The notes under the pieces were generated by a model. It ran no database searches and was not told where the DNA came from. It was given only the letters and a program-made list of their open reading frames with translations. Shown here in pieces: positions 51,976 through 59,738 of a stretch of 59,884 nt of DNA. The translations under genes were made by a program, and so were the position numbers. Numbering within the stretch: the first letter of the stretch is position 1; each line of letters begins with the position of its first letter. Source of the DNA: Alistipes sp. (lineage in GTDB: Bacteria > Bacteroidota > Bacteroidia > Bacteroidales > Rikenellaceae); the NCBI GenBank assembly GCA_017937805.1, contig JAGBCX010000084.1, positions 1-59,884 of the forward strand, read 5' to 3'.

Positions 51976-52758
51976 TTAGGCTTTGTCGTTCAATTCTACA
52001 TCTATTTCGACCTCCTCGACAACTGTTCCGTCGAAGCTGATTTTTACTACTGCACCACCCGCAGTGGAGAGTTCGAACAATATTGTGTGTCGGGTTGTTG
52101 GCTTCAACTCAACAACCTTTTTCAACTCGGTTACGCTACCTGTTTGGCGCACAGCCTTGCATGTAACGGTTGCCTTGCCAGGGTTTGCAAACAACAATTC
52201 GTGATTTTTGATATTTTCCGCACTCCACTCGATATCGTTGATTTTGAATGTCGATTGTGGAAAGTATCCATTGAAGTTGTCCGTTGTTGCAATTGCCACT
52301 ATCGAGTTTGCAAGAACAACCTCGACCTGTGCATTGGCCAAAAGTTCGTATCCCGGAACTTCAACCTCGGTTGAGCCCTCAAAGTATGGTTTATCCCACC
52401 CTTGAACCCCCTTTTCGCCATGCGAAAGGGTTACGGTGTGGGTTGTTGCCGGAAATAGCAACGCCTTGTCGTTTTTGTCGGCGCCGGGAATGTCGTTCTC
52501 TTCGTTGAAGGCAGACAAACTCTCCCAAGTGCGAGCGACTCCATTGCCGGAAATCTCAACCTTCAGGTCGCTTACCGCCGGTATGACTCCCCAATTTTGG
52601 AGATTAAATCTCGCTTCGGAAGTATCACTGTCGTTTGCCTCGCTGCACGTTGAGGCATTGATGGCAATCTTTCCGAACAATGGGGCATCTTCGATATTCT
52701 CATTGTGGCACGCCGTTGTTACCACCATAAGTACTATTGTAAAAAGTATCTTTTTCAT
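51976..52758 (-). CDS. Small DUF4493-like lipoprotein
   Basis: 260 residues; lipoprotein signal ending TTACHNEN (Cys ~17). One domain with the DUF4493 layout: GKIAINAST..., PAVSDLKVEISGNGVARTWESLSAFNEEN, HGEKGVQGWDKPYFEGSTEVEVPGYELLANAQVEVVLANSIVAI, ending in VEEVEIDVELNDKA. It looks like the short version of its neighbour without the C-terminal domain. Second gene of the operon; 11 bases after the fimbrillin-like gene. Confidence 0.78.
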   Translation of the reverse strand: MKKILFTIVLMVVTTACHNENIEDAPLFGKIAINASTCSEANDSDTSEARFNLQNWGVIPAVSDLKVEISGNGVARTWESLSAFNEENDIPGADKNDKALLFPATTHTVTLSHGEKGVQGWDKPYFEGSTEVEVPGYELLANAQVEVVLANSIVAIATTDNFNGYFPQSTFKINDIEWSAENIKNHELLFANPGKATVTCKAVRQTGSVTELKKVVELKPTTRHTILFELSTAGGAVVKISFDGTVVEEVEIDVELNDKA

Positions 52759-52769
52759 CTCTCTTAGTC

Positions 52770-54572
52770 CTATTGTGCGATTGAAACTTTGATGTTGTCA
52801 AGGTACATATAGTAGCAACAGTTGGCCGCAATGTGGCTACTATTGCGATGGGTACAAGCAAACCAAACAATTCGTGTAGATGCTGTCGCTGTTGGTATTG
52901 TTACTGAATAAGTCGGCATCTCGACACCAAAGCTGTTAGACGAGAGCGTACTTGCAAAGGTGTTGGAGGTGTGAACAACCGAGCAAACTCCGTTAATATC
53001 CCCTTGAAGCACAGAGTTTATGGCTGCACTTTGGTTGGTGTGTGTTCCGAGTGTAAAATATGCCTTGTCGTTCGAAGACGAGTCGTCATAGCTATATCCT
53101 GACGGGATATAGAATGCCGTATCGAACGACACTGTGAGTTTTACTGTGGCACCGGGTTTGAGGGCCGACAGTGCAGGAGTGTCAAGACGACCGCTTGCAC
53201 GCTCTGGAACCCAACTGCCGGATTGATAACGAACATTGATACGAATGCCTTTACCTGCGTTGAGATTATAACGAGCCGCATTCCAACCCAATATTGTCAT
53301 ATAATTATTGAGCGAGTAACCCGTTAGATTTCTGTCGCTATCACCCGAACCATTGTAGTTGTCATCGTGTACCGATGTTTTCGATTGCGAGAAGTCCTCG
53401 AAGAGGAGGTATGGAACCTCAATCGCGATATTATTTACATCGTTCTTTGCAATAACCGAAGGTATAGCAACCTTACTCTCTACGATGGCGTTTTGGCTCT
53501 CGTAGCGAACAGTGAAAGTCTTGCCTGCGTATGTTTGGAACTTACCATCTTCGTAAATACCGTGCTGAACAAGGTCGTAGACGTTGTTGGCATTTGTCGA
53601 GAAACTCTGCAACAGATTGTTGTTGTGGTCGTAGATGGTTACCTTTTGTATCGCTTCACCCAAATTGTTTTTTCCAACCTTGAAACGCAATACTGTTGGT
53701 GGAATTGGGTCAGGAATACGGAGAGAGAGGGGGGTAATGTGGCCACCCTCGCACATTTTCGATAGGTTGAATGTGCGGGTTGTGGTGCGCTCGCCCGTGA
53801 CTGATACGGCATAGTACATCACATTGCCGGAGATGTCATTCTCGACAATTCTAGCCCAAGCATGTTCACCATCGTTAAGACCTTCGGGTACATTTACAAC
53901 AAGTTGATTGCTTCCGTTGCTGATATTCGGCAAAGCCGAAGGATCTTTTGCATCAACAGTGATGGCTCCAACTACGGTAGTTGGGAATGTGAATACAATT
54001 TTGCTAATCGGGTCGTTCAGCGGATTTCCATTTTGCGGAATAGTCAACTTGAACAAGTGTGTCTTGTGGTTGAAGTCGAGCGCCAAATTGTTAACCTTCT
54101 CGGTTGAGAGGGATTCGGCCTCAACGGGTGTGGCAACCATTATGTCGTATGCGCCGTTCAACTCTTTTCCCTGTTGCTCTGCCGGAATTATGTATGACGC
54201 TTTGCTGTCATTTGTCGATAGCGGAGCGGGCGATACAGCGTAGTAGGTATACTTGCCCTCGGTGAGGAGGTTTGTGTTTGATGTGAAAACTGCTGACGCG
54301 AAGGTGTGCCAATAGTAGTACATGGTGAAGTTTGCCCCATTGATTTGCAAACCACCGGTTTTATTCTTAGCCCAAAGAGTGAAGGTGTCGCCCACAACCC
54401 ACGAAGCCTTACCTTCGTCACTCATTGCGGTACGACTAATTTCGATTGGAAGTCCGATTGCTACTTCGGCTTGAGCAACACTGATATCATCATACACCTC
54501 CTCTGTGTCTTTGGTGCAACCCCAGAGGCCTACAACGATAGCGAGTGCTACTATAAAGTGAAATCTCTTCAT
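52770..54572 (-). CDS. Fimbrillin-like lipoprotein, first gene of the surface operon
   Basis: 600 residues from ATG at 54572; lipoprotein signal ending LWGCTKDT (Cys ~19). Residues ~30-290 match the fimbrillin (Mfa-like) pattern: ISRTAMSDEGKASWVVGDTFTLWAK, YTYYAVSPAP, SYIIPAEQQ, LDFNHKTHLFKLTI. The C-terminal ~300 residues add beta domains with a lectin-like layout (ILGWNAARYNLNAGKGIRINVRYQSG...CCYYMYLDNIKVSI). It heads the seven-gene operon. Upstream are a -7 box and a two-turn direct repeat. Possible role: surface adhesin or pilus-like subunit; not proven by sequence. Confidence 0.82.
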   Translation of the reverse strand: MKRFHFIVALAIVVGLWGCTKDTEEVYDDISVAQAEVAIGLPIEISRTAMSDEGKASWVVGDTFTLWAKNKTGGLQINGANFTMYYYWHTFASAVFTSNTNLLTEGKYTYYAVSPAPLSTNDSKASYIIPAEQQGKELNGAYDIMVATPVEAESLSTEKVNNLALDFNHKTHLFKLTIPQNGNPLNDPISKIVFTFPTTVVGAITVDAKDPSALPNISNGSNQLVVNVPEGLNDGEHAWARIVENDISGNVMYYAVSVTGERTTTRTFNLSKMCEGGHITPLSLRIPDPIPPTVLRFKVGKNNLGEAIQKVTIYDHNNNLLQSFSTNANNVYDLVQHGIYEDGKFQTYAGKTFTVRYESQNAIVESKVAIPSVIAKNDVNNIAIEVPYLLFEDFSQSKTSVHDDNYNGSGDSDRNLTGYSLNNYMTILGWNAARYNLNAGKGIRINVRYQSGSWVPERASGRLDTPALSALKPGATVKLTVSFDTAFYIPSGYSYDDSSSNDKAYFTLGTHTNQSAAINSVLQGDINGVCSVVHTSNTFASTLSSNSFGVEMPTYSVTIPTATASTRIVWFACTHRNSSHIAANCCYYMYLDNIKVSIAQ

Positions 54573-54593
54573 AATTACGCAATTAAAATCGGA

Positions 54594-54601
54594 CAAAAAT
54601 A
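54594..54601 (-). promoter_or_regulatory. -7 box of the surface operon
   Basis: CAAAAATA on the plus strand, TATTTTTG on the minus strand, 22 bases before the first ATG. No TTG at normal spacing, as expected of an activator-dependent promoter. Confidence 0.5.
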
Positions 54602-54630
54602 GTGGTGTTATATTTTATATAAAAATTTTT

Positions 54631-54661
54631 TCAACGAACAGCCATTTTCCTTCAACGAACA
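54631..54661 (-). promoter_or_regulatory. 21-base-spaced direct repeat, LytTR-type regulator site candidate
   Basis: TCAACGAACA occurs at 54631-54640 and again at 54652-54661, exactly 21 bases apart (two helical turns). On the minus strand each is TGTTCGTTGA, whose core GTTCGT fits the GTTN[AG][TC] part of the LytTR consensus. It lies ~43-73 bases before the predicted start of the fimbrillin-led operon. Confidence 0.6.
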
Positions 54662-54663
54662 AG

Positions 54664-54687
54664 GGGCCGGCAAAAGCCAACCCCCTG
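54664..54687 (-). terminator. Imperfect hairpin after hpf
   Basis: GGGG-CC-GGC, AAAA, GCC-AA-CCCC: two stem blocks with an internal loop between hpf and the surface operon. The T-tract on the minus side is weak. Confidence 0.4.
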
Positions 54688-54720
54688 TTTTTGTCTTTAA
54701 AATGGTCACAAACAACCATC

Positions 54721-55005
54721 TTAGTCTTTTCTCTTTTCGATTTGACGTTTTACGGCGTCGAGAGCCAAATCAACAGCCTCCTCGAAGGTGCGAGCGCGTT
54801 GCTCGCTAACAATATCTGCACCCGGAACGTGGAGTGTTACAAGGGCCAACTTGTTGCCCTTTTCGCTGTCCTTGTCCAACTTCAAAATTACATCAACACC
54901 TGTCGAGTTGCCCTCAAAGCGCTCCAATCTCGACATCTTCTTCTCTACAAATTCGATAAGCTGCTTGCTCGCATCGAACTTAACGGATTGAATTTTAACC
55001 TCCAT
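54721..55005 (-). CDS. hpf: Ribosome hibernation promoting factor (short form)
   Basis: 94 residues, the short HPF/YfiA fold: MEVKIQSVKFDASKQLIEFVEKK start, LERFEG, then VTLHVPGADIVSEQRARTFEEAVDLALDAVKRQI, with the basic helix face that sits in the mRNA channel. It shuts down ribosomes in stationary phase. Repeat b2 ends ~30 bases upstream of the start codon, so its transcript may carry the palindrome. The neighbouring XerC-like gene is upstream on the same strand. Confidence 0.95.
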   Translation of the reverse strand: MEVKIQSVKFDASKQLIEFVEKKMSRLERFEGNSTGVDVILKLDKDSEKGNKLALVTLHVPGADIVSEQRARTFEEAVDLALDAVKRQIEKRKD

Positions 55006-55034
55006 AGTATAAAAAATTTTAAGGTTTATAAATT

Positions 55035-55158
55035 AAAATTGTTTTGATTGACTCTTTTTGCACAAATCTTCGGATAGCGAAATGCTCACATACATTTGAG
55101 TATGCTGCGCTTTCGCTCCCTCGCTTTGCCCAAAAATAGTCTAATCAATTCCAATTTT
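55035..55158 (+). repeat. Palindromic repeat family b, copy 2
   Basis: ~124 bases. The outer arm AAAATTG...TGATTGACTCTTTTTG is answered by CAAAAATAGTCTAATCA...CAATTTT; the inner stem AGCGAAA/TTTCGCT encloses CTCACATAC...GTATGCTGCG. Just upstream of hpf. Confidence 0.85.
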
Positions 55159-55228
55159 ATAGTTTTTATCTTTTCTGCCTTTTGCCTTTTTGTTTTCCGA
55201 ACTCCTGCCCTTGTCAATGCGCAAGCGA

Positions 55229-55258
55229 TTATAGGATTGAATAGGACTAAATAGGATT
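55229..55258 (+). repeat. Three tandem ~10-base units (AATAGGATTG-like)
   Basis: TTATAGGATTG, AATAGGACTA and AATAGGATTCG in a row, with a fourth AATAGGATTG at ~55278. Confidence 0.6.
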
Positions 55259-55331
55259 CGCTCCCGTTGGTCGCTTAATAGGATTGCGCTGAAAGTTTCT
55301 TAGTTTTCCGTTTTCCGCTCTTCGTTTTCCG

Positions 55332-55419
55332 TTTTAATCCTGCTTCGCAGGCTTTTCCTCCTTCGCACCTCGGCATAGTGTGCAAGCACCCTCTGCCCTC
55401 GGTTTGTCGTCGGTTCCGT
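55332..55419 (+). repeat. Intergenic repeat family a, copy 4 (diverged)
   Basis: Same layout as copies 1-3, but the first hairpin is CCTGC-TTC-GCAGG instead of CCCAC-TGC-GTGGG, and CTG-CAAG-CAG is replaced by GTG-CAAG-CAC, so stems are kept by paired changes. TTTTCCG heptamers flank both sides (55302-55340 and 55413-55456). Confidence 0.75.
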
Positions 55420-55456
55420 TCTCCGTTTTCCGTTTTCCGTTTTCCGTTTTCCGTTA
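55413..55456 (+). repeat. TTTTCCG heptamer array
   Basis: Six tandem 7-base units (TTCTCCG, then TTTTCCG repeated), running into the xerC stop region. Confidence 0.85.
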
Positions 55457-56362
55457 TCTATGCGGGTGCGCCCGCTTATACACCTCCTGCAATTGGGTTA
55501 TACTGTTGTGGGTATAACACTGTGTTGTTTTGAGCGAGGAGTGTCCCATTAACTCCTGAATATCACGCATATCCGCCTCCTTGTTCATCAGGTGAGTCGC
55601 GAAGGTGTGGCGCAGTACGTGCGGCGATTTTTTGCCCTGCACATTTGCCTCCTTCAGCTTCTCTTTTACGACTCGTTGTATTGTTGTTCGCGACAATGGT
55701 TTGCCAAGTTGCGAAACAATCAATGGAGCCTTAGCCTCTACCGCAAAATTTTGCTCTCGAAGTATCTCCGTATATCGTGCAATCCGTTCGCGTAGTTCGG
55801 GCAAAATGGGTATCATGCGGTGCTTGTCGCCCTTGCCGCGAACGTGCAGAGAGGAGAGGTCTGTCGAAAAATCCCCGAAAAGCACACCTTGTAACTCGGC
55901 AAGACGAATGCCACAACCATAGAACAATCCTATTATCAAGGCGTTGCGTTGCTCAACAAAATCGTTCAGTTGACTCCTTGTTCGAATATTCTCCAACAAC
56001 GACTCCATTCGTGTTTCGGGCACAAACGAAGGTAGTTGGCGCGCTGTTCGCAGTGTTGTAACGCGACTGAATAGGTCTTGTTTTATAAGATTCTGACGGC
56101 GCAGATAGCGATAGAAACTGCGCAACGAGGAGAGCTCTCGGTTCATCGAAGCTGCACTAACGTTGTGCCTCTCCATGCGATATATTATCCACTCGCGTAT
56201 ATCCTCGGCAGTAATGCGTGTAAGGTCGAACTCCTCAGTTGGAATACCGGCGTTAGAGGCGCACCAAGTCGCGAACGACTCTATATCGTGTCGATAGTTG
56301 CGCACAGTAAGTGCCGAGTACCGTTTTTCGGTCTGAATATATGTCACAAACGCATCAATCAT
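55454..56362 (-). CDS. Tyrosine recombinase, XerC/XerD-like
   Basis: 302 residues, typical of Xer proteins. N-terminal SAM-like core-binding domain (~1-95), catalytic domain with the conserved set: Arg in GCGIRLAELQG (~150), Lys in HVRGKGDKHR, HVLRHTFATHL (His and Arg), His in LMGHSSLKTTQ and the nucleophile Tyr in TTQCYTHNS (~285). Housekeeping chromosome dimer resolution is the likely role, given its place next to hpf as I recall from other Bacteroidales; an integrase of a lost element is the alternative. No attachment-site repeats were seen. Confidence 0.9.
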   Translation of the reverse strand: MIDAFVTYIQTEKRYSALTVRNYRHDIESFATWCASNAGIPTEEFDLTRITAEDIREWIIYRMERHNVSAASMNRELSSLRSFYRYLRRQNLIKQDLFSRVTTLRTARQLPSFVPETRMESLLENIRTRSQLNDFVEQRNALIIGLFYGCGIRLAELQGVLFGDFSTDLSSLHVRGKGDKHRMIPILPELRERIARYTEILREQNFAVEAKAPLIVSQLGKPLSRTTIQRVVKEKLKEANVQGKKSPHVLRHTFATHLMNKEADMRDIQELMGHSSLKTTQCYTHNSITQLQEVYKRAHPHR

Positions 56363-56607
56363 ACACCAATGTTACATCTATAAATTCGACAGATGCGGTG
56401 GCTTCCACCCCGAACATATACAAATATAGAAATTATTGTGCAAAAATGCAATATTTAGCCCTAAAAATTTTAATCACCGAACTTTGTTATTGTTTTTCAA
56501 TAAACAGTTGTTAAAATTTTTCTAAATTGTAAATATTGGATAATCAACACGTTACACCTTTGCGAGAAAAAATTTCAAAAAATAATTAAAAATTTTTAAT
56601 AAAATAC

Positions 56608-56638
56608 TTGCACAGAATACAAAAAACCCTTATCTTTG
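56608..56638 (+). promoter_or_regulatory. Promoter of the small RNA candidate
   Basis: TTG (56608-56610), 20 bases, TATCTTTG (56631-56638): a full match to the Bacteroidota vegetative pattern, with no protein gene downstream on this strand. Confidence 0.8.
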
Positions 56639-56644
56639 CAGCGA

Positions 56645-56778
56645 AGTTTTAAGGTTCATTTTAGGTTAGTAGTTTTAGGTTGGTTGAGGAAATCGGAAGG
56701 TTGCGGCATAGGGCCGCTAAGACTGCGAGAGGTGCTCTCTCGTGAGTCGAATTACCTCCGAAGACCTCATTTTTTTTT
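56645..56778 (+). ncRNA. New small RNA candidate with its own promoter and terminator
   Basis: Expected start ~56645, end in nine T's (56770-56778), ~134 bases. The 5' part holds three TTTTAGGTT-like units. The rest closes into a junction: TGAGG (56685-56689) with CCTCA (56765-56769), TCGGA (56693-56697) with TCCGA (56757-56761), GGT (56699-56701) with ACC (56754-56756). Inside are GCGGC/GCCGC (56703-56707 with 56713-56717) and a long hairpin GACT-GCGAGAG/CTCTCGT-AGTC (56721-56748). No open reading frame of note. It is not recognisably SRP RNA, tmRNA, 6S or RNase P RNA. Repeat b3 follows at once. Confidence 0.7.
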
Positions 56779-56904
56779 GAAAAATCGTTCTGATTGGTGA
56801 ATTTTGCACCACTCTGCGATAAATCGCTCCTCACATACATCAAGTATGCTGCGGGGCGATTTTCTTGTTTGTCACAAAATTCCCACAATCATTGACGATT
56901 TTTC
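56779..56904 (+). repeat. Palindromic repeat family b, copy 3
   Basis: ~126 bases. GAAAAATCG...TGATTGGTGAATTTTG is answered by CAAAATTCCCACAATCA...CGATTTTTC; inner AAATCGC/GCGATTT encloses CCTCACATAC...GTATGCTGCGG. A partial second right arm (ATCATTGACGATTTTT) lies at ~56929-56945. Confidence 0.85.
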
Positions 56905-56973
56905 AATTTGCGCACAAAAATAATCTCATCATTGACGATTTTTATTTTTTTCGGAGAGGTTGAGCCAATTTTC

Positions 56974-57084
56974 TTTTTAAGGAGGCAAATGTAAGGCGTA
57001 CAAGAAAACCGCTTGCGCAGCATAGTTAAACCTATGTGAGCAGGCGGTTTATCGCAGTGCAACGCAGTAGTTGCCCCTTAAAAA
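56974..57084 (-). repeat. Palindromic repeat family b, copy 4, also likely terminator of the phosphate transporter gene
   Basis: Outer arms TTTTTAAGGAGGCAA (56974-56988) and TTGCCCCTTAAAAA (57071-57084) differ from the other copies but pair with each other. The core on the minus strand is AAACCGCCTGCTCACATAG, loop, CTATGCTGCGCAAGCGGTTT, then TTCTTGT. It begins 6 bases after the Pit stop codon. Confidence 0.8.
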
Positions 57085-57090
57085 TGAAAT

Positions 57091-59337
57091 TTACTCGTAG
57101 ATACGCTTCTGGCGAATTACCTTTCCACCCTGCTCGATAAAGTAGCGGCGCGATTTCAGCAGATTTCGCGACTGCAACACCATTGTCTTGGTCTCGGAGA
57201 TAATACCGAGGAACAACATTCCGGCGCGAGAGTTCGACTCTCCGGCGGTGATACGGGCCAGCTCCTCCTTGGTGGTCTGAGCCAATCGCTCGAAGAGGTT
57301 GTCGCGCATGGTGAGCACCTCGTCAATAGTCGAGAAGTCGTTCGAGGTAAACATATATATAATACGCGAGTAGATTTCATTTACATCGGCATTTATTGAC
57401 ATCAGATCCTCGGTCTGTATTTGGCTCAGACCGGTGTGGTTGTTGTCGATATGCTCGTATGATGGGCGTGTAATATGTACCAACGACTTGGTCATTTCGT
57501 TCAGGTAGTCAAGAATCTGCACATAGTAGAGTGACAGATTGAGGTCCGAGCCGTATGTAGTACGCAGTGTTGTGGCAATGGAGTACTTCAGGCGACGATT
57601 CTCCTCATACATCTCCGAGGCCTCTGCGGTGAGCTCCTTCAGCGCTTTGCGATTCTCCTTCATCAGAGCCACAATTGTGCGGTTGTAGATGCGGGTTGTG
57701 GCCTTGATAGTCTCCGAAACGGCAGTCATGGTGTTATCTACAAGGTTGTCGTGAACCTCGGCATCACTCTTCTTGTTCTCATCCTTTTTCTTCTTAGGCA
57801 TAAAGTTGGAGTGGATAAACATATAGACCACGAGCAGTGTTATGGCACCGAATGCCCATACGTCACCCCACATAAGCAATAAGCCGAGAATAAAGGCGAT
57901 AACGAAACCTCCGAAGCCTGTTACAAACCAACCCATAACAACGGTAAATACACCGGTGATACGATATACGGCACTTTCGCGGCCCCATGCCTTGTCGGCC
58001 AATGACGAACCCATTGCCACCATAAAGCATACGTAGGTGGTTGAGAGTGGCAACTTTAACGATGTTCCCAGCGCGATAAGCAACGATGCGGTAGTAAGAT
58101 TTACCGTAGAGCGAATCATATCGTAAGGGGCACCGCTATGCTCAATGTCTGCCCATTCGAAACGCTTTTCTACGAAGTTTTTAACCTTTACAGGGGTAAT
58201 TTTGTCGAAGAAGCGCGAAGTATTTACTGCGGCACGCACCAGAGCACGCGAGAACACCGAGGACGAGAACTGCTGCTCGCCACCATCATCGCCTGCCGAA
58301 GAGAGCGAAAGCTCGGTCTGCGACACATTCATCGCCTTGCGCGAGGTCCAGAGCGTGGCAACCATAATAATGCCCGATATAACTATGTATATAGTGTTAT
58401 TGGTATTTGTTGCCGGCTCTGCCAAGCCCGTCATCAACAACGACACATCGCCTCCTGCCGCCTTAGTTGTGGTAAATGCCTCCAAGCCTGCAATCGGTAC
58501 ACCAATAAAGTTCACGAGGTCGTTTCCTGCAAAGGCCAAAGCCAACGCAAACGTTCCTGAGAGTATGGTTATGCGGAGGATATTTACGCGGAACAACTGC
58601 AGGAAGAATAGCAACAACGAGCAGAATACCCATGCTGCAGCCAAAGAGATAAGCAGATGCTCATCAACCCATGCCACAAATGCAGTGCCTCCGAGTTGGG
58701 TTTTAAGGCCCTTAAAGAGAGCAAAGTAGAGAATTGCCGTAAGCGACATTCCGCACCAAATCGCACCGAAACGACGCAACATTGTTACGTAGCGGAACGA
58801 GAATATCAGTCGCGAAATCCACATCACGATAGTACCCATCGTAAAGGCGAGAATAACCGAGAGAAGGATACCCGAAACAATACCCATCGCCTTGGCTGTA
58901 TTGATATAGTTGCCCAACTCTAAGTAGGAGATATTTGGGTCTGCGCCAATCTTAAAGAGTGCAACAGCCATTGCCGAGCCGAGCAGACAGAAGATAAGCG
59001 ATACGGTGGTCGAAGTCGGCAATCCGAGCGAGTTGTAGAGGTCAAGCAGAATGACATTTGCAAACATCACTGCCACATAGAGCATCATCACCTCTTTAAA
59101 AGTGAAGAGGCTGGGGTGGAACATGCCGTGGCGGGCAACGTCCATCATACCGCTTGATGTCAAAGCTCCGACAAGGATTCCTATCGAAGCAACAATAAGG
59201 ATTGTGCGGAATTTTGCTGCTCTCGAACCGATTGCTGAGTTTAGGAAGTTTACCGCATCGTTTGTAACACCGACATAGAGTCCCGATACGGCGAGGAGCG
59301 CAAGAATTGCGACCATTACATAGTAAATCTCTCCCAT
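57091..59337 (-). CDS. Pit-family inorganic phosphate transporter with C-terminal PhoU-like region
   Basis: 748 residues, longer than the usual ~500 of Pit/PNaS proteins. The N-terminal ~510 residues hold about 11-12 helices with the two family repeats: GVTNDAVNFLNSAIGSRAA with SLGLPTSTTVSLIFCLLGS, and FAGNDLVNFIGVPIAG with LKLPLSTTYVCFMVAMGSSLAD. After a Lys-rich hinge (MPKKKKDENKKS) the last ~230 residues are helical and PhoU-like (AVSETIKATTRIYNRTI..., ETKTMVLQSRNLLKSRRYFIEQGG). Takes up phosphate at the inner membrane; the tail may gate it. Copy b4 serves as its terminator. Confidence 0.92.
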   Translation of the reverse strand: MGEIYYVMVAILALLAVSGLYVGVTNDAVNFLNSAIGSRAAKFRTILIVASIGILVGALTSSGMMDVARHGMFHPSLFTFKEVMMLYVAVMFANVILLDLYNSLGLPTSTTVSLIFCLLGSAMAVALFKIGADPNISYLELGNYINTAKAMGIVSGILLSVILAFTMGTIVMWISRLIFSFRYVTMLRRFGAIWCGMSLTAILYFALFKGLKTQLGGTAFVAWVDEHLLISLAAAWVFCSLLLFFLQLFRVNILRITILSGTFALALAFAGNDLVNFIGVPIAGLEAFTTTKAAGGDVSLLMTGLAEPATNTNNTIYIVISGIIMVATLWTSRKAMNVSQTELSLSSAGDDGGEQQFSSSVFSRALVRAAVNTSRFFDKITPVKVKNFVEKRFEWADIEHSGAPYDMIRSTVNLTTASLLIALGTSLKLPLSTTYVCFMVAMGSSLADKAWGRESAVYRITGVFTVVMGWFVTGFGGFVIAFILGLLLMWGDVWAFGAITLLVVYMFIHSNFMPKKKKDENKKSDAEVHDNLVDNTMTAVSETIKATTRIYNRTIVALMKENRKALKELTAEASEMYEENRRLKYSIATTLRTTYGSDLNLSLYYVQILDYLNEMTKSLVHITRPSYEHIDNNHTGLSQIQTEDLMSINADVNEIYSRIIYMFTSNDFSTIDEVLTMRDNLFERLAQTTKEELARITAGESNSRAGMLFLGIISETKTMVLQSRNLLKSRRYFIEQGGKVIRQKRIYE

Positions 59338-59455
59338 AGAAAAGAGTCGTTTAGGTTATTTAACTTCTACAAAGGTAAAAAGTGTTACCCAAACAGGCAA
59401 CACTCAAATAGAAATTTAACAATAATTTAACATTGGAGAGAGGTGGCAATACGCA

Positions 59456-59707
59456 CTAAAAACGCTTCAATATTGCGTATATTTCGAAGGCGAAACCCGC
59501 AATAACGAGAATTGGTGCGAGGGTTATTCTGCGCCACGAGAAGATGTCGTACGAAAACTCTTCGGGTGTTGCAACCGTACCTCCGGCCATTAGCACAAAG
59601 CCCAAAACCACCACCACGGCACCGATAAGCATCAGCACATAGTTGCGCATTGTAAGAGGCATCGCCTTATCGTTTTTATCCTCGATTTTGTTAAACCACT
59701 TTTTCAT
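59456..59707 (-). CDS. DUF3098 small membrane protein
   Basis: 83 residues from ATG at 59707. Basic N-terminus (MKKWFNKIEDKND), two membrane helices (NYVLMLIGAVVVVLGFVLMAGG and ITLAPILVIAGFAFEIYAIL) joined by TPEEFSYDIFSWRR, the DUF3098 pattern. In other Bacteroidota such genes follow ftsX and precede uppP and truB; here only the Pit gene is visible downstream and the upstream side is outside the window. Role unknown, possibly in cell envelope. Repeat b5 ends ~31 bases upstream. Confidence 0.85.
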   Translation of the reverse strand: MKKWFNKIEDKNDKAMPLTMRNYVLMLIGAVVVVLGFVLMAGGTVATPEEFSYDIFSWRRITLAPILVIAGFAFEIYAILKRF

Positions 59708-59738
59708 ATCTTTTTTGTTTTGTTTGCTTGTTGGACTG

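Noticed and set aside
55454..56362. XerC-like gene as integrase of a mobile element
   Set aside because: It sits next to hpf, an arrangement I recall as housekeeping in Bacteroidales, with no flanking att repeats, tRNA target or cargo genes.
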